A stretch of 64,000 bases of DNA, from NCBI GenBank assembly GCA_030710605.1, contig CP092875.1:62152394-62216393 (forward strand). The letters run 5' to 3'. The notes under the pieces are model-generated. The model had not been told where the DNA came from, ran no database searches, and worked only from the letters and a program-made list of their open reading frames with translations. Every line of letters starts with the position of its first letter. The stretch's first letter is position 1. Shown here piece by piece: positions 1 to 11,683 of the stretch. Both the position numbers and the translations under genes were made by a program. The DNA is from Cordylochernes scorpioides. Its lineage: Eukaryota > Arthropoda > Arachnida > Pseudoscorpiones > Chernetidae.

Positions 1-2929
1 TCGGTATATTTGATGTAAGTGAAATCTACGGTTTTAAATAATGCTTCCCGCTAATATAATTCATTGTTTAAAGTCACTCATAAATTTCAATGTTAATAGC
101 AAATCAATATTTTATAGGATTTTTATATTAGAATAGACATGGTCCATAATATAAATTATCTTTGCGCTCTTTCTGAGAGATTTTCATATATTCAGATGAA
201 TCGTTCAACATTTTTCGAAAGCTCTTTGCAAATCTTTGCTCTCCTCAATCATACTTTTTAAAATTATGAATTTATTGGTCGCGAATTTCAATATATTGTC
301 TTGCACAAAATAAATTTATCCTCTGCTAGTTATGGCGATTATGGTTGTGAATTTTTCCAATTTGAAATTTCTTCTACAAAATATTTTGTTTTAGACTTTT
401 AATACAAATTAAGTGACATATCTGTTTTGAATTAAGCAATTGTGATAAACGATTGACCTATTGTAATTTCATCAATATGACAAATATTTTTGTCGCTGCT
501 AACTGTAAAATCGCATTTAGAGAATAAATTTTAAACCAGGCTTATTATAAATCCTGGCAAAAGCTCAACTTGAGAATTTTTTGATCGATATTCTTTTACG
601 GACTATAGGATTTTTGTTATTGATTCTTGTTGTTCTATATTGATTGGTCTGAGTTTTACGTTCTGAATTTTCAGAGGTTTTACTTATATAATTTATAGAC
701 AATAGAGCTTGGCAGTTCTATTAAATTTTGTCAAATCAGATATTTTCCGGTAATCTCTGATATAAAGGCATTTATTGATATGGACATTAAGAATTTTTCA
801 GTGAAGCAGTTTTATTTTGTTTAGACTGATATGAAATATTTATGTCATTATTCAACATTATATTTATTTTTACCAATTTTCAACTCTATCATCATATTAT
901 ATGGAATATCTTATCTTTCCGGGAATAGGAAGCCACATTTTATACTAATGCCATTTGAACAATTCATTAAATTCTTAAATTTCTTCAGGTTCTCAATTTA
1001 AAATGATCTGATATCAGTCGATATGGTGAATCCAGCCGATAATTTCTTTTCTCAAAAAATGTTGATAACTCCATTACTTTCGCTATTGAAATTTATACTT
1101 AAAGGAATTTATTCAAACAAGGATCTCTCGATCATATTCAGAATGTACTATCATTAAGAGCAGTAATCATCAAATTTGGTCTCTAAACTATGAAATACGG
1201 TTTCAAACGTGAATTTCTGCAACTGACCTTTCATGTAAGTATACGTCTACATTAGTCTATCAAATTTATATAATTAGAAATAACCTTTTTTTCTCCAATA
1301 TGAATGTCATTTAAGAATTTACAAATATTTTAATATATTATTGAATAATCAAGATTTAGAAAGCGAAAGTTTTCGCTAAAAAGGGAGTTCAATTCTACTT
1401 TATATGTGTTGATTTTACAAACAAAATTTGGCGTGTCTCAAAATTATATACCAATCAGGCTTTTGGGATAATTACAATTCATTCAGTCTGTTCATGAAAA
1501 TTTGAACGGATATTATTACCTTCTTTTCAGTTTTCCAATAATTGTAAATACAAATGAATGAGCCTTATTTGTAAAACTCTCTTAATAAGAATAATTTGAG
1601 GTTATACAGGGAAATATAATCAGGTATACTAATCTCTCAAAATTTGAAGCATTGTTCAAAGGATTCCCAGAGAATATAGGGGTTGAAATAATTATTATTT
1701 TATTCAATTATATATTCAGAGGTGTTACAATATTAGTGTAATTTGGTATCCTATATATGCTATTTCTTTATTCGCTCAATATTAGTTTCGACTCATAGTT
1801 TCTGTGAATCTCAAGATTTTTATTTACCAATGAAATGTCACCTAGCAATCAATCAAATCTTTTCATTAAGTAGAATTTCATATTAAATCAAATGAATTGA
1901 GAAAGTACTTCAATAAATGGATATTTGATATGAAGCATTTAGATTACAACCTGTATGCATTTTTATTTTAACCTATTCAATGTATGTTGATTCGCTCACT
2001 TCTTTCACTCGGAAAAGGAATTTCCTCTTAATATCTCTTTTGAGACGGATATATGTGATGGACTCTTCTGTGAAATTGATTTATATAAGCTGGAATATAT
2101 TTGTAATCAAACCTCCACAACGAGATTCTACGTTCTGTAACGCCTATCTTAATTCTGAAAAAAATTCAGACAATTAGCAAGAATATTTCATTAACATGCT
2201 AGGTCAATGATATAAGTATCTGAAAAATATGATTTTGGAACTAATCATACCATATATTTTATATTGCTGATTTTAAATATTAATTTATATCTGAAAAAGG
2301 CACATAAATTGGTTCTTTTGTCAATGAATATGTTGGAAGCCTATATCAACATAGATGATTCACAGAGGAGATACAATTTGACAATATGGGGTGTGAGTGC
2401 AATATTCGTGAAGTTTCTCTTATTCTGAAATTAATTTATATATGTAACTTAATTACAGATTCAGCTAGGATTATGCTATTCAGTCTGGTTGACAATAAAT
2501 TTTTGCAAATCCCTAGTATGACAGAGATATACAAATGGATTCTTATAAGTATAGAACTTGTCTGTATATATTTGAATTTCTTTCAAAAATATATTCAAAT
2601 CAATGTTAATACAGGTTTGTGAATACTAATAAATGATCGTTCAATTTAACCAATATGATATCATACTATTTTAAAAGATAACATTCCAGATAAAATACCA
2701 GTTTCCAATCCATAATATAAATTTCACCGTGAAATACCAAGCCGGATATATCATGAAGCTGTCATTATGAAAATTTGATTATACTACTGAAAGGTAGCAA
2801 ATATATTTACAGAAAAAAATAATTTACTCTTAATATACTTCGGAGAAATAGAATTTTCACGATGTTTCTATTTTCCTAAATGATTAATATATATTTTGAA
2901 AGGGCTTTAAACCTTGCGTTTGTAATGCC

Positions 2930-4270
2930 ATATATGACTATTAATCACTCTAATCAGATTTTCAAATCAGAATTTGTTAACTTATTAGCGCTATAATTTA
3001 TATAACTCATACAATATTTTCCATAGTTATTATACCAGTATCACTCGAATTTTTCTTACCTCTTGAAATTTCTTTAACTTTCTCAAAATTCATTTTTCAA
3101 TGCTCTTATCTGTAAATGTATCTGTCATTGAATCTGTTCATTGTATGACATTTATGTTAAGTAATAAATTTTCTATAGCACTTTCAATACTGGCTTGTTT
3201 AGAATGTGATGAAACAGGCAAACTACAACCTATACGAATTTTAAATTTGAACCATATCAACAATATTCTGACAGAGGTTTTGAAATTTCTGTATTCTCTA
3301 TAATACTGATTCCTTCGTAAAAATAATTTCAGTGAGAAACTATATACTGCTAAATTGCTTTTCATTTTAGTTCGTGATTTTCTTACTTGTTTTTACTGAA
3401 ATTAAATAGTTTAAACAGGTTTGCTGTAATTAAGTATGGGTGATTAGAAATACCTTTTCGTTATAATGAAATGCTGTAAAAACCTGCTCAAATATTTGAT
3501 CGCTATAGTCCAGACCTTAAACCAATTTATATTATCGTTAACCTATTAATATAAAATTTGAATGTATCATTCTTCATATACAATCATATACATTTTTAAT
3601 GCTCTATGTAACTATATATTTTTCTCTATTTAGATTTTTAGATGGAAATTTGTTAACTTTTTATCGTTAATTTTTAATGCATACAATATTGTATACAGTT
3701 ATACCAGTATAGCTAAATTTTGGCTTACCTCTTGTAATATCTCTCTTTCTCGAATATTTATTTTTCAATGCTCTTTTCTGTCATTGTATTGAATTTGTTC
3801 ATTAAATAACATTTCTGTTAAGTAAGATTTTTTCCAGAAGACTCTCAATACTGGCTTGTTTAGAATGTGTTGAAGCGTGCAAACTACAGCCTATACAAAT
3901 TTTTAATTCGAACCATATTCGACAATATTCTGACAGAGGTTTTGAAATTTCTGTATTCTCTCTTCTAATGATTCATTCTTTCGTAAAATTAATTTCAGTG
4001 AGAAACTATATACTGATAAATTTGATTTTCTTTTTTCAAAAAGTCATGATTTTCTTACTTGTGAATACTGAAGCTAAATGGGCTATACAGGTTTGCTGTT
4101 ATTAGGTATATGTGATTAGAAATTGTTGTACATTGTTGTTCTGGTTAGTAAAAACCTTATCGTAATGATGAAATGTCTGTGAAACATGCCCAAATATTTG
4201 CTCGCTACCGTCTTTAAAACATTTCACATTATCGTCAACCAATTTATATAATAATGAAATGTATCATTCT
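2930..4270. repeat. Tandem pair, period ~672 bp, copy 1 only
   Basis: The segment at about 2,978-3,450 recurs at about 3,650-4,110 with many substitutions. Shared landmarks include 'caatactggcttgtttagaa' and 'cagaggttttgaaatttctg'. The matching part of copy 2 (about 34,500-34,980) has a single unit. The pair was therefore either gained in copy 1 or lost in copy 2 after the large duplication. Confidence 0.7.
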
Positions 4271-4299
4271 TCATAGACGGTCCACCCATAGAAAAGAGG

Positions 4300-7200
4300 G
4301 GAATATATAATACCCGTCAATAATTCAATAGAAACTTGGCCAAAATTTTTCAGCTAAAAATATCATGATTCTGCCATTAGCAAATTTCGAAAATGAAATC
4401 AAAGGATGATCTCTCTCTCAAATATGTATTCAGAAGATTCTAATAATTATCTAGAAAATTGATATGTCCATATCTATTAGGTTATTGAGGTTTTGTAGTT
4501 AAAATACTATTTTATAGGAAGAATATCAAAGGATATCTGTATAATCGATTTATATCTTTGTTAAAATGCTTCGTACAATCTTTCTGTGAGAATTTATATT
4601 ATAACGTACAGTAAATATTTACCGAAATTACTGATTCTATATGAAGAATGCGACTATTCGTTTATTATTGTAATTTATGTTTGTAATTCTCTCAGTTTGT
4701 AAAGATTTATATATCAGAAATTCAAATTTCTCATTAGCTAACTTTTCAATGAATAAAGATCTTATAATGAACTTGTTCATCTTATAAATGGTATGAAATT
4801 TCTTCCTATAAAAGACGCGGCTCAGAATTATGCCAATATGACTATTTTGCAGATTTTGCCAATGTCAGGAATGACTGTTAAAATTAATTTGCTCCAGATT
4901 GGTGAATTAACCCAGTGAATTTCTACACAATTCCTAAATATTCATGTATGATAATTTCTACCACTAAATATATAACATACAAGTTGAAAAGCCAGGTTTT
5001 TAATTTCCACATTTGGCGTCAAACCCTGTTGCTCATAATCAGTTTCATATTTTTCTTGATAATCTTAGTCTTTAATTTATCTGCAGATAAGAAATTCCTC
5101 TTGCGTTAAGGACTAATCCCAAAAAACCTGGCAAACCTATTTCTCTACAATGGTTGGGCTAGTTATAAAAATACTTCTGTGAATATAATTTCTTCAATAT
5201 TGTGGTATCTTGTTGGAATAGCCCATTGAAATTTCAAAATAATGAATCGATTTATTTATAAATACATGAATATGGGTTGGTTTATTGTTCATTTTTCAGC
5301 TTACAGATTATTAACAATTATCTGAGCAACAATCACTCAAAATGAAATGAATAAAATATGTTCAGGTGTCTGTAAGATAATTTAAGAATGTAGACCTGCC
5401 TTTGTTCATTTCATTTTGACGTATTATCAGCGCGCTCTACAAAAGACTTTATAAGATAATTTAATCTTGCCTAATTATTGAGATATCGCGCATTTCAGAA
5501 TTTAATCCAGCAAAAAGAATCAATATGTATAGGCCGTTATTGCAATTTAAAATAACTATGACTAGCTCTGTGGGGTCATCCAACATTTTACTCAATATTT
5601 GTATTTTAATTCATCTTCTCAATATCATGATTGTTAGGTGGAAAGGTTTGTTTAATGGGTATCTATCTTATATTTAGAATTTGTGAATATTCCTATGTGG
5701 TCATTTTTAGAACACAGCCCATAAAAATAAAATTTTATTGAATCAACATAACAATGAATGAATGAGATATTGTGATATCATGTTGAACAGAGTCCCTTCT
5801 TACAGAATTTTCATTCGAGAAATCATTATTACTTACTACATTCCCTAATACCAATGTAAACCCATATTATATATTCAGGAACTGAGTACGCTTTATAATA
5901 TTGTTCTCTATGATACTATCAATTACCTAAAAGTTATAGTAGTGGTCGCATCATTTCAATGTGAAGTCTTTGAAATTTAGACCTATATATTACTCAAATA
6001 CATATAGAGATTTATGAATTTTGCCTTCTCATTTTCACGACATTAACAGATTTATAAATGTAGTCCATATTGAATCATGATATGTAATTCACTATCTTAA
6101 CTTTCATTATTAGAAGGATTTGTATTTCACTGAAAAGAAACTATATAATTCAAAAAGCATCGTATTATAATGAAAACATATTCTAACAAATACATTCTTA
6201 TATAGGCTGGTTGATTATTGAAAATTAATTTATTAATGCTCCGAGTATATTAATGATCCGAATTTCGACCTATGTATTACTGAAAGACATACAGAGATTA
6301 ATGGATTTTGCATTCCCCCTTTCACGATATTTATCAGATTTCAAGCTGAGTCCATATTGAAATATAATGCGTAAATCTATAGCATAACTTTAATTATTAG
6401 AAGGATCTGTATTTTGACTGATATGAAACTATATATTTCAAAAATCATCTTATTTCAATGAAGACCTATTCTATTATATTCATTAATATATGGGATGTTT
6501 TATTATTCGAAAATAATTTATTAATGCTTCGATTGTATCGTTCTCTTGTGCGAGTTCAGCTCCTTTATCGAGGCTGAAATAGATGTTTTTAATGTTCTCT
6601 TCGAAGATAACTTCCTAGACAAGACCAATCTATAACTCATCTGTGATGAAATTTCACGATTCTGCCATCAGATAATTTAGAAAATGAAATCAAAGGATCA
6701 TTTCTCTTTCAAATATGTATTCAGAAGATTTCAATCTTTAGGTAGAAAATTGATACGTCAGTGTCTATTAAAATTATTAAGATTTAGTTAGATAAAATAA
6801 TATTTTATATAAAGAATTTCTCATAGGATATCTGTCTAATCGTCTGAGACGATCTATTTAAATCTTTGGTTTGTGCAACCCAATTCTGCTGTAAGAATTT
6901 ATATTATAACGCCCTGATAATTCAGAAATGACTGATTTTATATGAAGGATGCGATCAATTCTTATATTAATATAGTTCATGGTTTGTAATGCTTCAGTTT
7001 ATAACAATTTATATATCAGAAATTAAAGTTTTCTGATTAGATAACTATAAATATTTAGATTACTATAAATGAAGATCATAACAATATATTTGTTTATCTT
7101 AGAAATGGTATAAGGATTTCTTCTCATAAAATACGCAGCTCAGAAAAATGCCGATATAAGTATTTTGAAAGATTTGCTAATGTTCAGAAATGATTGTCAA

Positions 7201-8600
7201 AATAATTTGTTGATGATTGGTGAATCAATCCACTGAAAATTCTACACAATTCCTAAATATTAATATATGAGTATATCTACCACCAAATATATAACATTCA
7301 AGTATCTTAGTCTGTTTTTTCAATTTTCGCTCTTGATAGTCAGACCCTGTTGCTCATATCCAGTTTTATATATTAATTGATATTTAGGTCTTATATTTAA
7401 CTGAAGACAAGAATTTACTTTCGCGCTAAGGATCAATCCGAAATACTTGACAAACCTATATCACTTTAATGGTTAGTCTAGTTTTGGAAATACTTTGAGA
7501 GATTCATTCCTTCAATATTATGGTATCTTGTTGAAATAGGTCATTGAACTTTCAAAATAATGAATCTATTGATTAATGTATAATTACGTGAATAAGGGGT
7601 TGGTTTTGTTTGTTCATGTTTCAGTTTACAGAGGATTTACAATTATCTGAACAACATAACCGGTAAATGAATTATTAAACAGTTATGGATTTCTGAGATA
7701 ATTTACAACACGAGGCCTGTGCCTCTGCTCGTTATGTTGTCCTATGATCAGTTCCAAAGAAAATCTTTATGAAAGAATTTGTCCATGCAATTATAAGAAT
7801 TCTCATCTCATTATTCAATTAAGCGGAAAATAGTACGAACAGGCCGTTAATGTAATAAAAACGAATTATTATTAGGTCTGAGTTGGGTTATTCAACATTT
7901 TACAGAAAATTTGTCATTTATTTCATCTTCTCAATATCATGATGGTTAGGTGTATATAATATCTCGTCATAATGGGTCTTCATCTATATTATAGATAATT
8001 AGAACATACATATCCATTATATAACTTTTGGGCCCAGAAATAATAAAAATCTACTATTAATCGAATCATGAGTTATCAAAGAATGAGTAAGATAGTGTAA
8101 TAGCAAGTTGATCAAAGTGCCTTCATACATAATTTTAAATCTAGAAATCATTATATCTTCCTACGTACCCTAACACTGATGTGGATCCATATTTAAAAAA
8201 TTCAAGAACTTATAACTATTCAAAATATTATTATTTAAGATACTATTAAATGTCTAAAATTTTTGGTAGTGTTCATTGAATCTTTTCACTGTGAAATCTT
8301 TTAAATTTCGACCTATTACTAAAATACACACATACAGATAGTTTAATAAATTTTACACTGTCTTTTACAGATTAATCAGAATTCAAGCTGAGTCTATATT
8401 GAAATATGATGCGTAATTCGATAACTTAACTTACATTATTATAGGTATTTGAATTTTCACTGATATGTATATATAATACAAATGTACCGTATTTCAAAGA
8501 AAGCCTATTTTAACAAATTCATTATTATAGGGAAAGGTTGATTATTGACAAATAATATATCAATGCTTTGATTGTATCGTTCTGTTGTGCGAGTACAGCT
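4300..8600. repeat. Large tandem pair (~2.3 kb) with internal ~289-bp pair
   Basis: Segment 4,380-6,250 matches 6,670-8,530 in order. For example 'aatatgtattcagaagattc' and 'agaatttatattataacg' recur, at an offset of about 2,290. Inside the first unit, 5,978-6,250 is repeated at 6,267-6,536 (offset about 289). Copy 2 has only one such piece (about 36,867-37,133), so its two large units are about 270 bp closer together. Confidence 0.65.
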
Positions 8601-8873
8601 CCTTCATAGAGGCTGAAATAGAAGTTTTTATGTTCCCTTCGAGGAATTATTTCTAGACAAGGCAAACCTATGCGTCATCTGTGGTATACAACTGATGTCC
8701 GCCAATTCAGGCCGTGTCCCTAAATGATTGTGGCACTCTATGCCTGCCTCATATATACATCTCAGTATTCCAGATTATTCAACCTGGAATCTGAATATAT
8801 GATAGCATCAATAAAGTCCGACCGCCCATTTTTGTTTTTCCATCAAGATTATTTTCAGTAATTTGGAAATCTA

Positions 8874-9056
8874 TTACAGAAGGAAATGCTGATAATTTCC
8901 ATTTAATAGACTATTGGAAAATGATTGCCAACCTTGCCCAGCACTCCTCAAATCTCCGTGCCTATTGTCACGATGTATTTGTCTTCCGGATTTTCTATTT
9001 ACCTGAACCATTCGCCTGAAGTCCTCTAGTCCTCTAAACCAGAACTTCTCTTCCAT
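8874..9056 (-). CDS. Conserved short open frame, 60 codons, function unknown
   Basis: The frame starts ATG-GAA-GAG and encodes a basic, Arg-rich 60-residue peptide (MEEKFWFRGLEDFRRMVQ at its start). Copy 2 at 39,757-39,939 keeps the same length, start and stop with only a few residue changes. Right after codon 18 the DNA reads CAG|GTAAAT, a plausible splice donor, so this may be a first coding exon of 18 codons rather than a 60-codon gene. I do not recognise the product. Conservation between copies partly reflects recent duplication and does not prove coding. Confidence 0.3.
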   Translation of the reverse strand: MEEKFWFRGLEDFRRMVQVNRKSGRQIHRDNRHGDLRSAGQGWQSFSNSLLNGNYQHFLL

Positions 9057-9524
9057 ATTTAGAATTTGAGTAACAAATTGTTATGATTTTTAGTTTTCTA
9101 TCTCGCTCATCAATAGTATTCGTTTAGCATACAAAAAAAGATTTTGAAAATTATGAAAATGAAAAAATGATGAAATATTTACAAATGTGATTGAATCTTG
9201 CAGGATATTCTTGATGCCTAGAACACAGGAAAACGCGTTAAAAATATAAATTGTAGAATATGAAAATAAAATACTTTTATAAATGATTTTTATACCTAAA
9301 TATAGGCTATAAATAAATATATAATATAATATTATATTCATGAATGTACATTAAAAATTAATAATATATATATTCATTTATAAAATATAAACTAGCAAAT
9401 ACGTATCTATAAATTCAAATGTTTTTTATATTTGTAATGCAAATCAATAGGAAATGTATGTTTATATGAACGTATAAGTAATGTATAAGTGATTATTAAG
9501 AAGAGATAACGAAATTGTTCTTAC

Positions 9525-9577
9525 CTGGTATTATCATCGCTTGATGGGAGCGGGAGTTACCAACGACCTATCTTCTT
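9525..9577 (-). other. Putative 53-nt exon flanked by good splice sites
   Basis: On the minus strand the sequence TTACAG|AAGAAGATAGG is followed 53 nt later by TACCAG|GTAAGAAC, an acceptor and donor pair. The segment is locally GC-richer and preserved in copy 2 at 40,409-40,461. One frame is open until TGA TAA near the 3' end. It lies downstream of the kinase on the same strand, so it could be a 3'-UTR exon of that gene or part of another transcript. Confidence 0.3.
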
Positions 9578-9722
9578 CTGTAACGTAAATGGAGAAGTTT
9601 TAGAATGCATTCATTACCAAATATTAGATAATTATAGAACGACGTTTGACAATTTTACCGCAAATATTGTCAAACGTCCTTCTACAATCATAAGCCCCAT
9701 TATATTGTATTATAAATTAACT

Positions 9723-9913
9723 TTATCAAAATTCGAAACTATTATAGACGCATATGATCATTTTTTTAAATAAACAATTTCTACTGCCCTTACTGTAATG
9801 GAAAAATTATTGGGAGAGCCTAAACTTTTTCCATTGCAGTAAGGGCAGTAGAAATTGTTTATTAAAAAAAAAAAAGAACCATACGCGTCTATAATAGTTT
9901 CGAATTTTGATAA
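9723..9913. mobile_element. Palindromic MITE, hairpin type (family M1), copy 1
   Basis: This is an inverted repeat of about 190 bp. Arms of about 80 bp start TTATCAAAATTCGAAAC and contain the landmark 'tttctactgcccttactg'. The outer 28 bp of the two arms are perfectly complementary and only a short centre is left unpaired. The same element sits at 40,606-40,795 in copy 2 and a relative is at 62,500-62,660. There is no coding capacity, so it would be a non-autonomous DNA element. Confidence 0.75.
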
Positions 9914-9979
9914 CAGATGGCGCACTAAAGTATCAAAATAAAATTATTTTCATATAATATTTACGAACGGAAAAATATG

Positions 9980-10051
9980 TCCAGGGTAGCCTAGTGGACA
10001 TGGCATCTGCCCGTTAAGCGGAACACTGTGGGTTCGATTCCCACTTTTATT
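9980..10051 (+). pseudogene. tRNA-like relic (Asn-type anticodon loop)
   Basis: The A box TAGCCTAGTGG (9,987-9,997) and B box GGTTCGATTCC (10,031-10,041) match RNA polymerase III consensus. The D stem (GCC/GGC), anticodon stem (TCTGC/GCGGA) and T stem (GTGGG/CCCAC) all form. The loop CCGTTAA would put GTT in the anticodon, but position 33 is C instead of the near-universal T, and the acceptor arms (TCCAGGG versus T-rich) do not pair. It is best read as a tRNA pseudogene or the head of a tRNA-derived SINE, not a working tRNA. Confidence 0.6.
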
Positions 10052-10059
10052 TTTCCGTT

Positions 10060-11420
10060 TATCATTACTCTTCACAATTCATCCTTTCATACCTCATCCC
10101 TAAGGTTAGAAATAATCGTTATTTCTCATTAAAATAAATTACGATTTTTTCTTTAAAAGACACATTTGCGGTAAATTTGTCAAAGGTCGTTCTAAAATCA
10201 TAAGCCGTATTATATTATATAATTATATATATACAGAATATATGACAGAATAATAATAGTATTGAAATTCAATTGAAATATTTATTTAATGTCATTGGTG
10301 AGACTGATTCTGAAAATATTAGAGAGCTCTGATCAGGGCCAACAATCCGAAAAGCGTGAGGTGTTGGCAAATCATTATTTATTATTATATTACTTATAAC
10401 TATAGCTATTTAGCCAATAATCTGGCGCAATTATTATTGGCAATTAGATGATACCTATTTGAAACAGTTGGCATACATTATCAAGAAAGGACAGATGCTC
10501 ACCTTATTAAAATATACCTTTATCTTAATTTTATAAATTGATCGCAGTAGATTATCTATTTGTAATTTTTTAGAATAATTTTTTATTGTTCGCAGGCAAT
10601 TTTAGTAAAATTTAGGAAGCGTCTAAGGTAAGAATTTTTTAGTAGTAGAGATAGAGCTTACAATATGTTATGGAGAACCAATAGCATGAATGTGGCAGAC
10701 TTTATTTATTTATATAAAAAGCTGTTCGGCCAATATTCAGAATTACTATGAATCCATGATCAATTATATATTATTCCGTCAGATGTCGAGCAGGCCATCA
10801 AGAAATACCATTCACATTAATAGATTGTTAAAATAAATGTGTTTCAGCAACCCTGGCAGTGCAAAGAAAGGAATGTGTATAGCCCTAATGTTTACATATT
10901 TTGTTAGTTTTGATATTCTCTAATTAATATGTTTTTAATTTTGGTAAAGATAATAAAATAAGATATTATCTTAATTTGTAGTATGTGAAATAAACTACAA
11001 AATAACATAGATGTTGCCAATTTCTTATTTTATCTAAATGCTCTCTGTAAAAGACAGTTCAGACAATTCTGTTCTATTTTTGAGATAATATTATTTTGCT
11101 TTAGAATTCATTTCTTACAAAGAATATTAATATTGAATATATTAAATTTATTTTATATTTCCTTTATCTATTATTTTATAAGAAGTTATAAATATTTAAA
11201 AGTATCTAATCAGATCCTCATTTATTAGAAAAGATTCAAGATATAAAAGATAATATATCTCCTTCTCGTTTATTTAATTTCATAACAATATATTCTCTGC
11301 GCGTCGTTGATTTTATGAAAATTTAATAAAATATTGGAAATAATTATATATATAAACTGCAAATATCTCTCTCAATATATATATAATTGTATCAACAGTA
11401 GGTAACAAAATGTATGTAAA
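10060..11420. other. Conserved stretch without a recognised gene, copy 1
   Basis: It is near-identical to 42,354-43,379 plus 44,089-44,250 in copy 2. It holds a small stem around 'ccaacaatccg' near 10,346, a TATA-like TATATAAAAAG near 10,711, and only very short open frames. The stretch 10,440-11,220 is less repetitive than the block to its left. I see no supported coding region. Confidence 0.5.
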
Positions 11421-11422
11421 AA

Positions 11423-11437
11423 TTTATTTATTTTATT
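11423..11437 (-). terminator. Candidate poly(A) signals of kinase gene, copy 1
   Basis: Three overlapping minus-strand AATAAA hexamers lie about 250 nt downstream of the expected kinase stop. Copy 2 has two at about 44,253-44,263. In DNA this AT-rich such hexamers are common, so the assignment rests mainly on position. Confidence 0.25.
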
Positions 11438-11683
11438 GATTAAAATAACACAGTTTAGGTTAAATTCAAAATGTCCATGCTTTAAATGCATAGAAAATTA
11501 AAAATGTTGAGAGAATTCTGAAACAGTAGAACATTAAAAGTTTATAACATACCTAGAAACATTTATCAACTTACCATTTTCAAAGTTGTTCTTTGAAGGA
11601 AAAAGACACCTCGCGGCATATAAACACAGAAGGAGATAGAATGCGTTGGTAAATGATATTCAAGATAATTTAAATTGGTGTTA

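Larger units (their letters stand above)
1..8680. repeat. AT-rich nested tandem-repeat block, copy 1
   Basis: I see no gene in this stretch. It is built of diverged, partly duplicated AT-rich segments with periods of about 290, 670 and 2,290 bases. Short open frames here (for example 1,980-2,177, 2,386-2,622 and 3,100-3,303) are AT-rich, are not kept intact in the copy-2 equivalents, and look like chance openings. The block is homologous to 31,545-39,570. Confidence 0.75.

Noticed and set aside
1980..5109. Several 60-80 codon frames in the AT-rich block
   Set aside because: Composition-driven; equivalents in copy 2 are shifted, shortened or absent.
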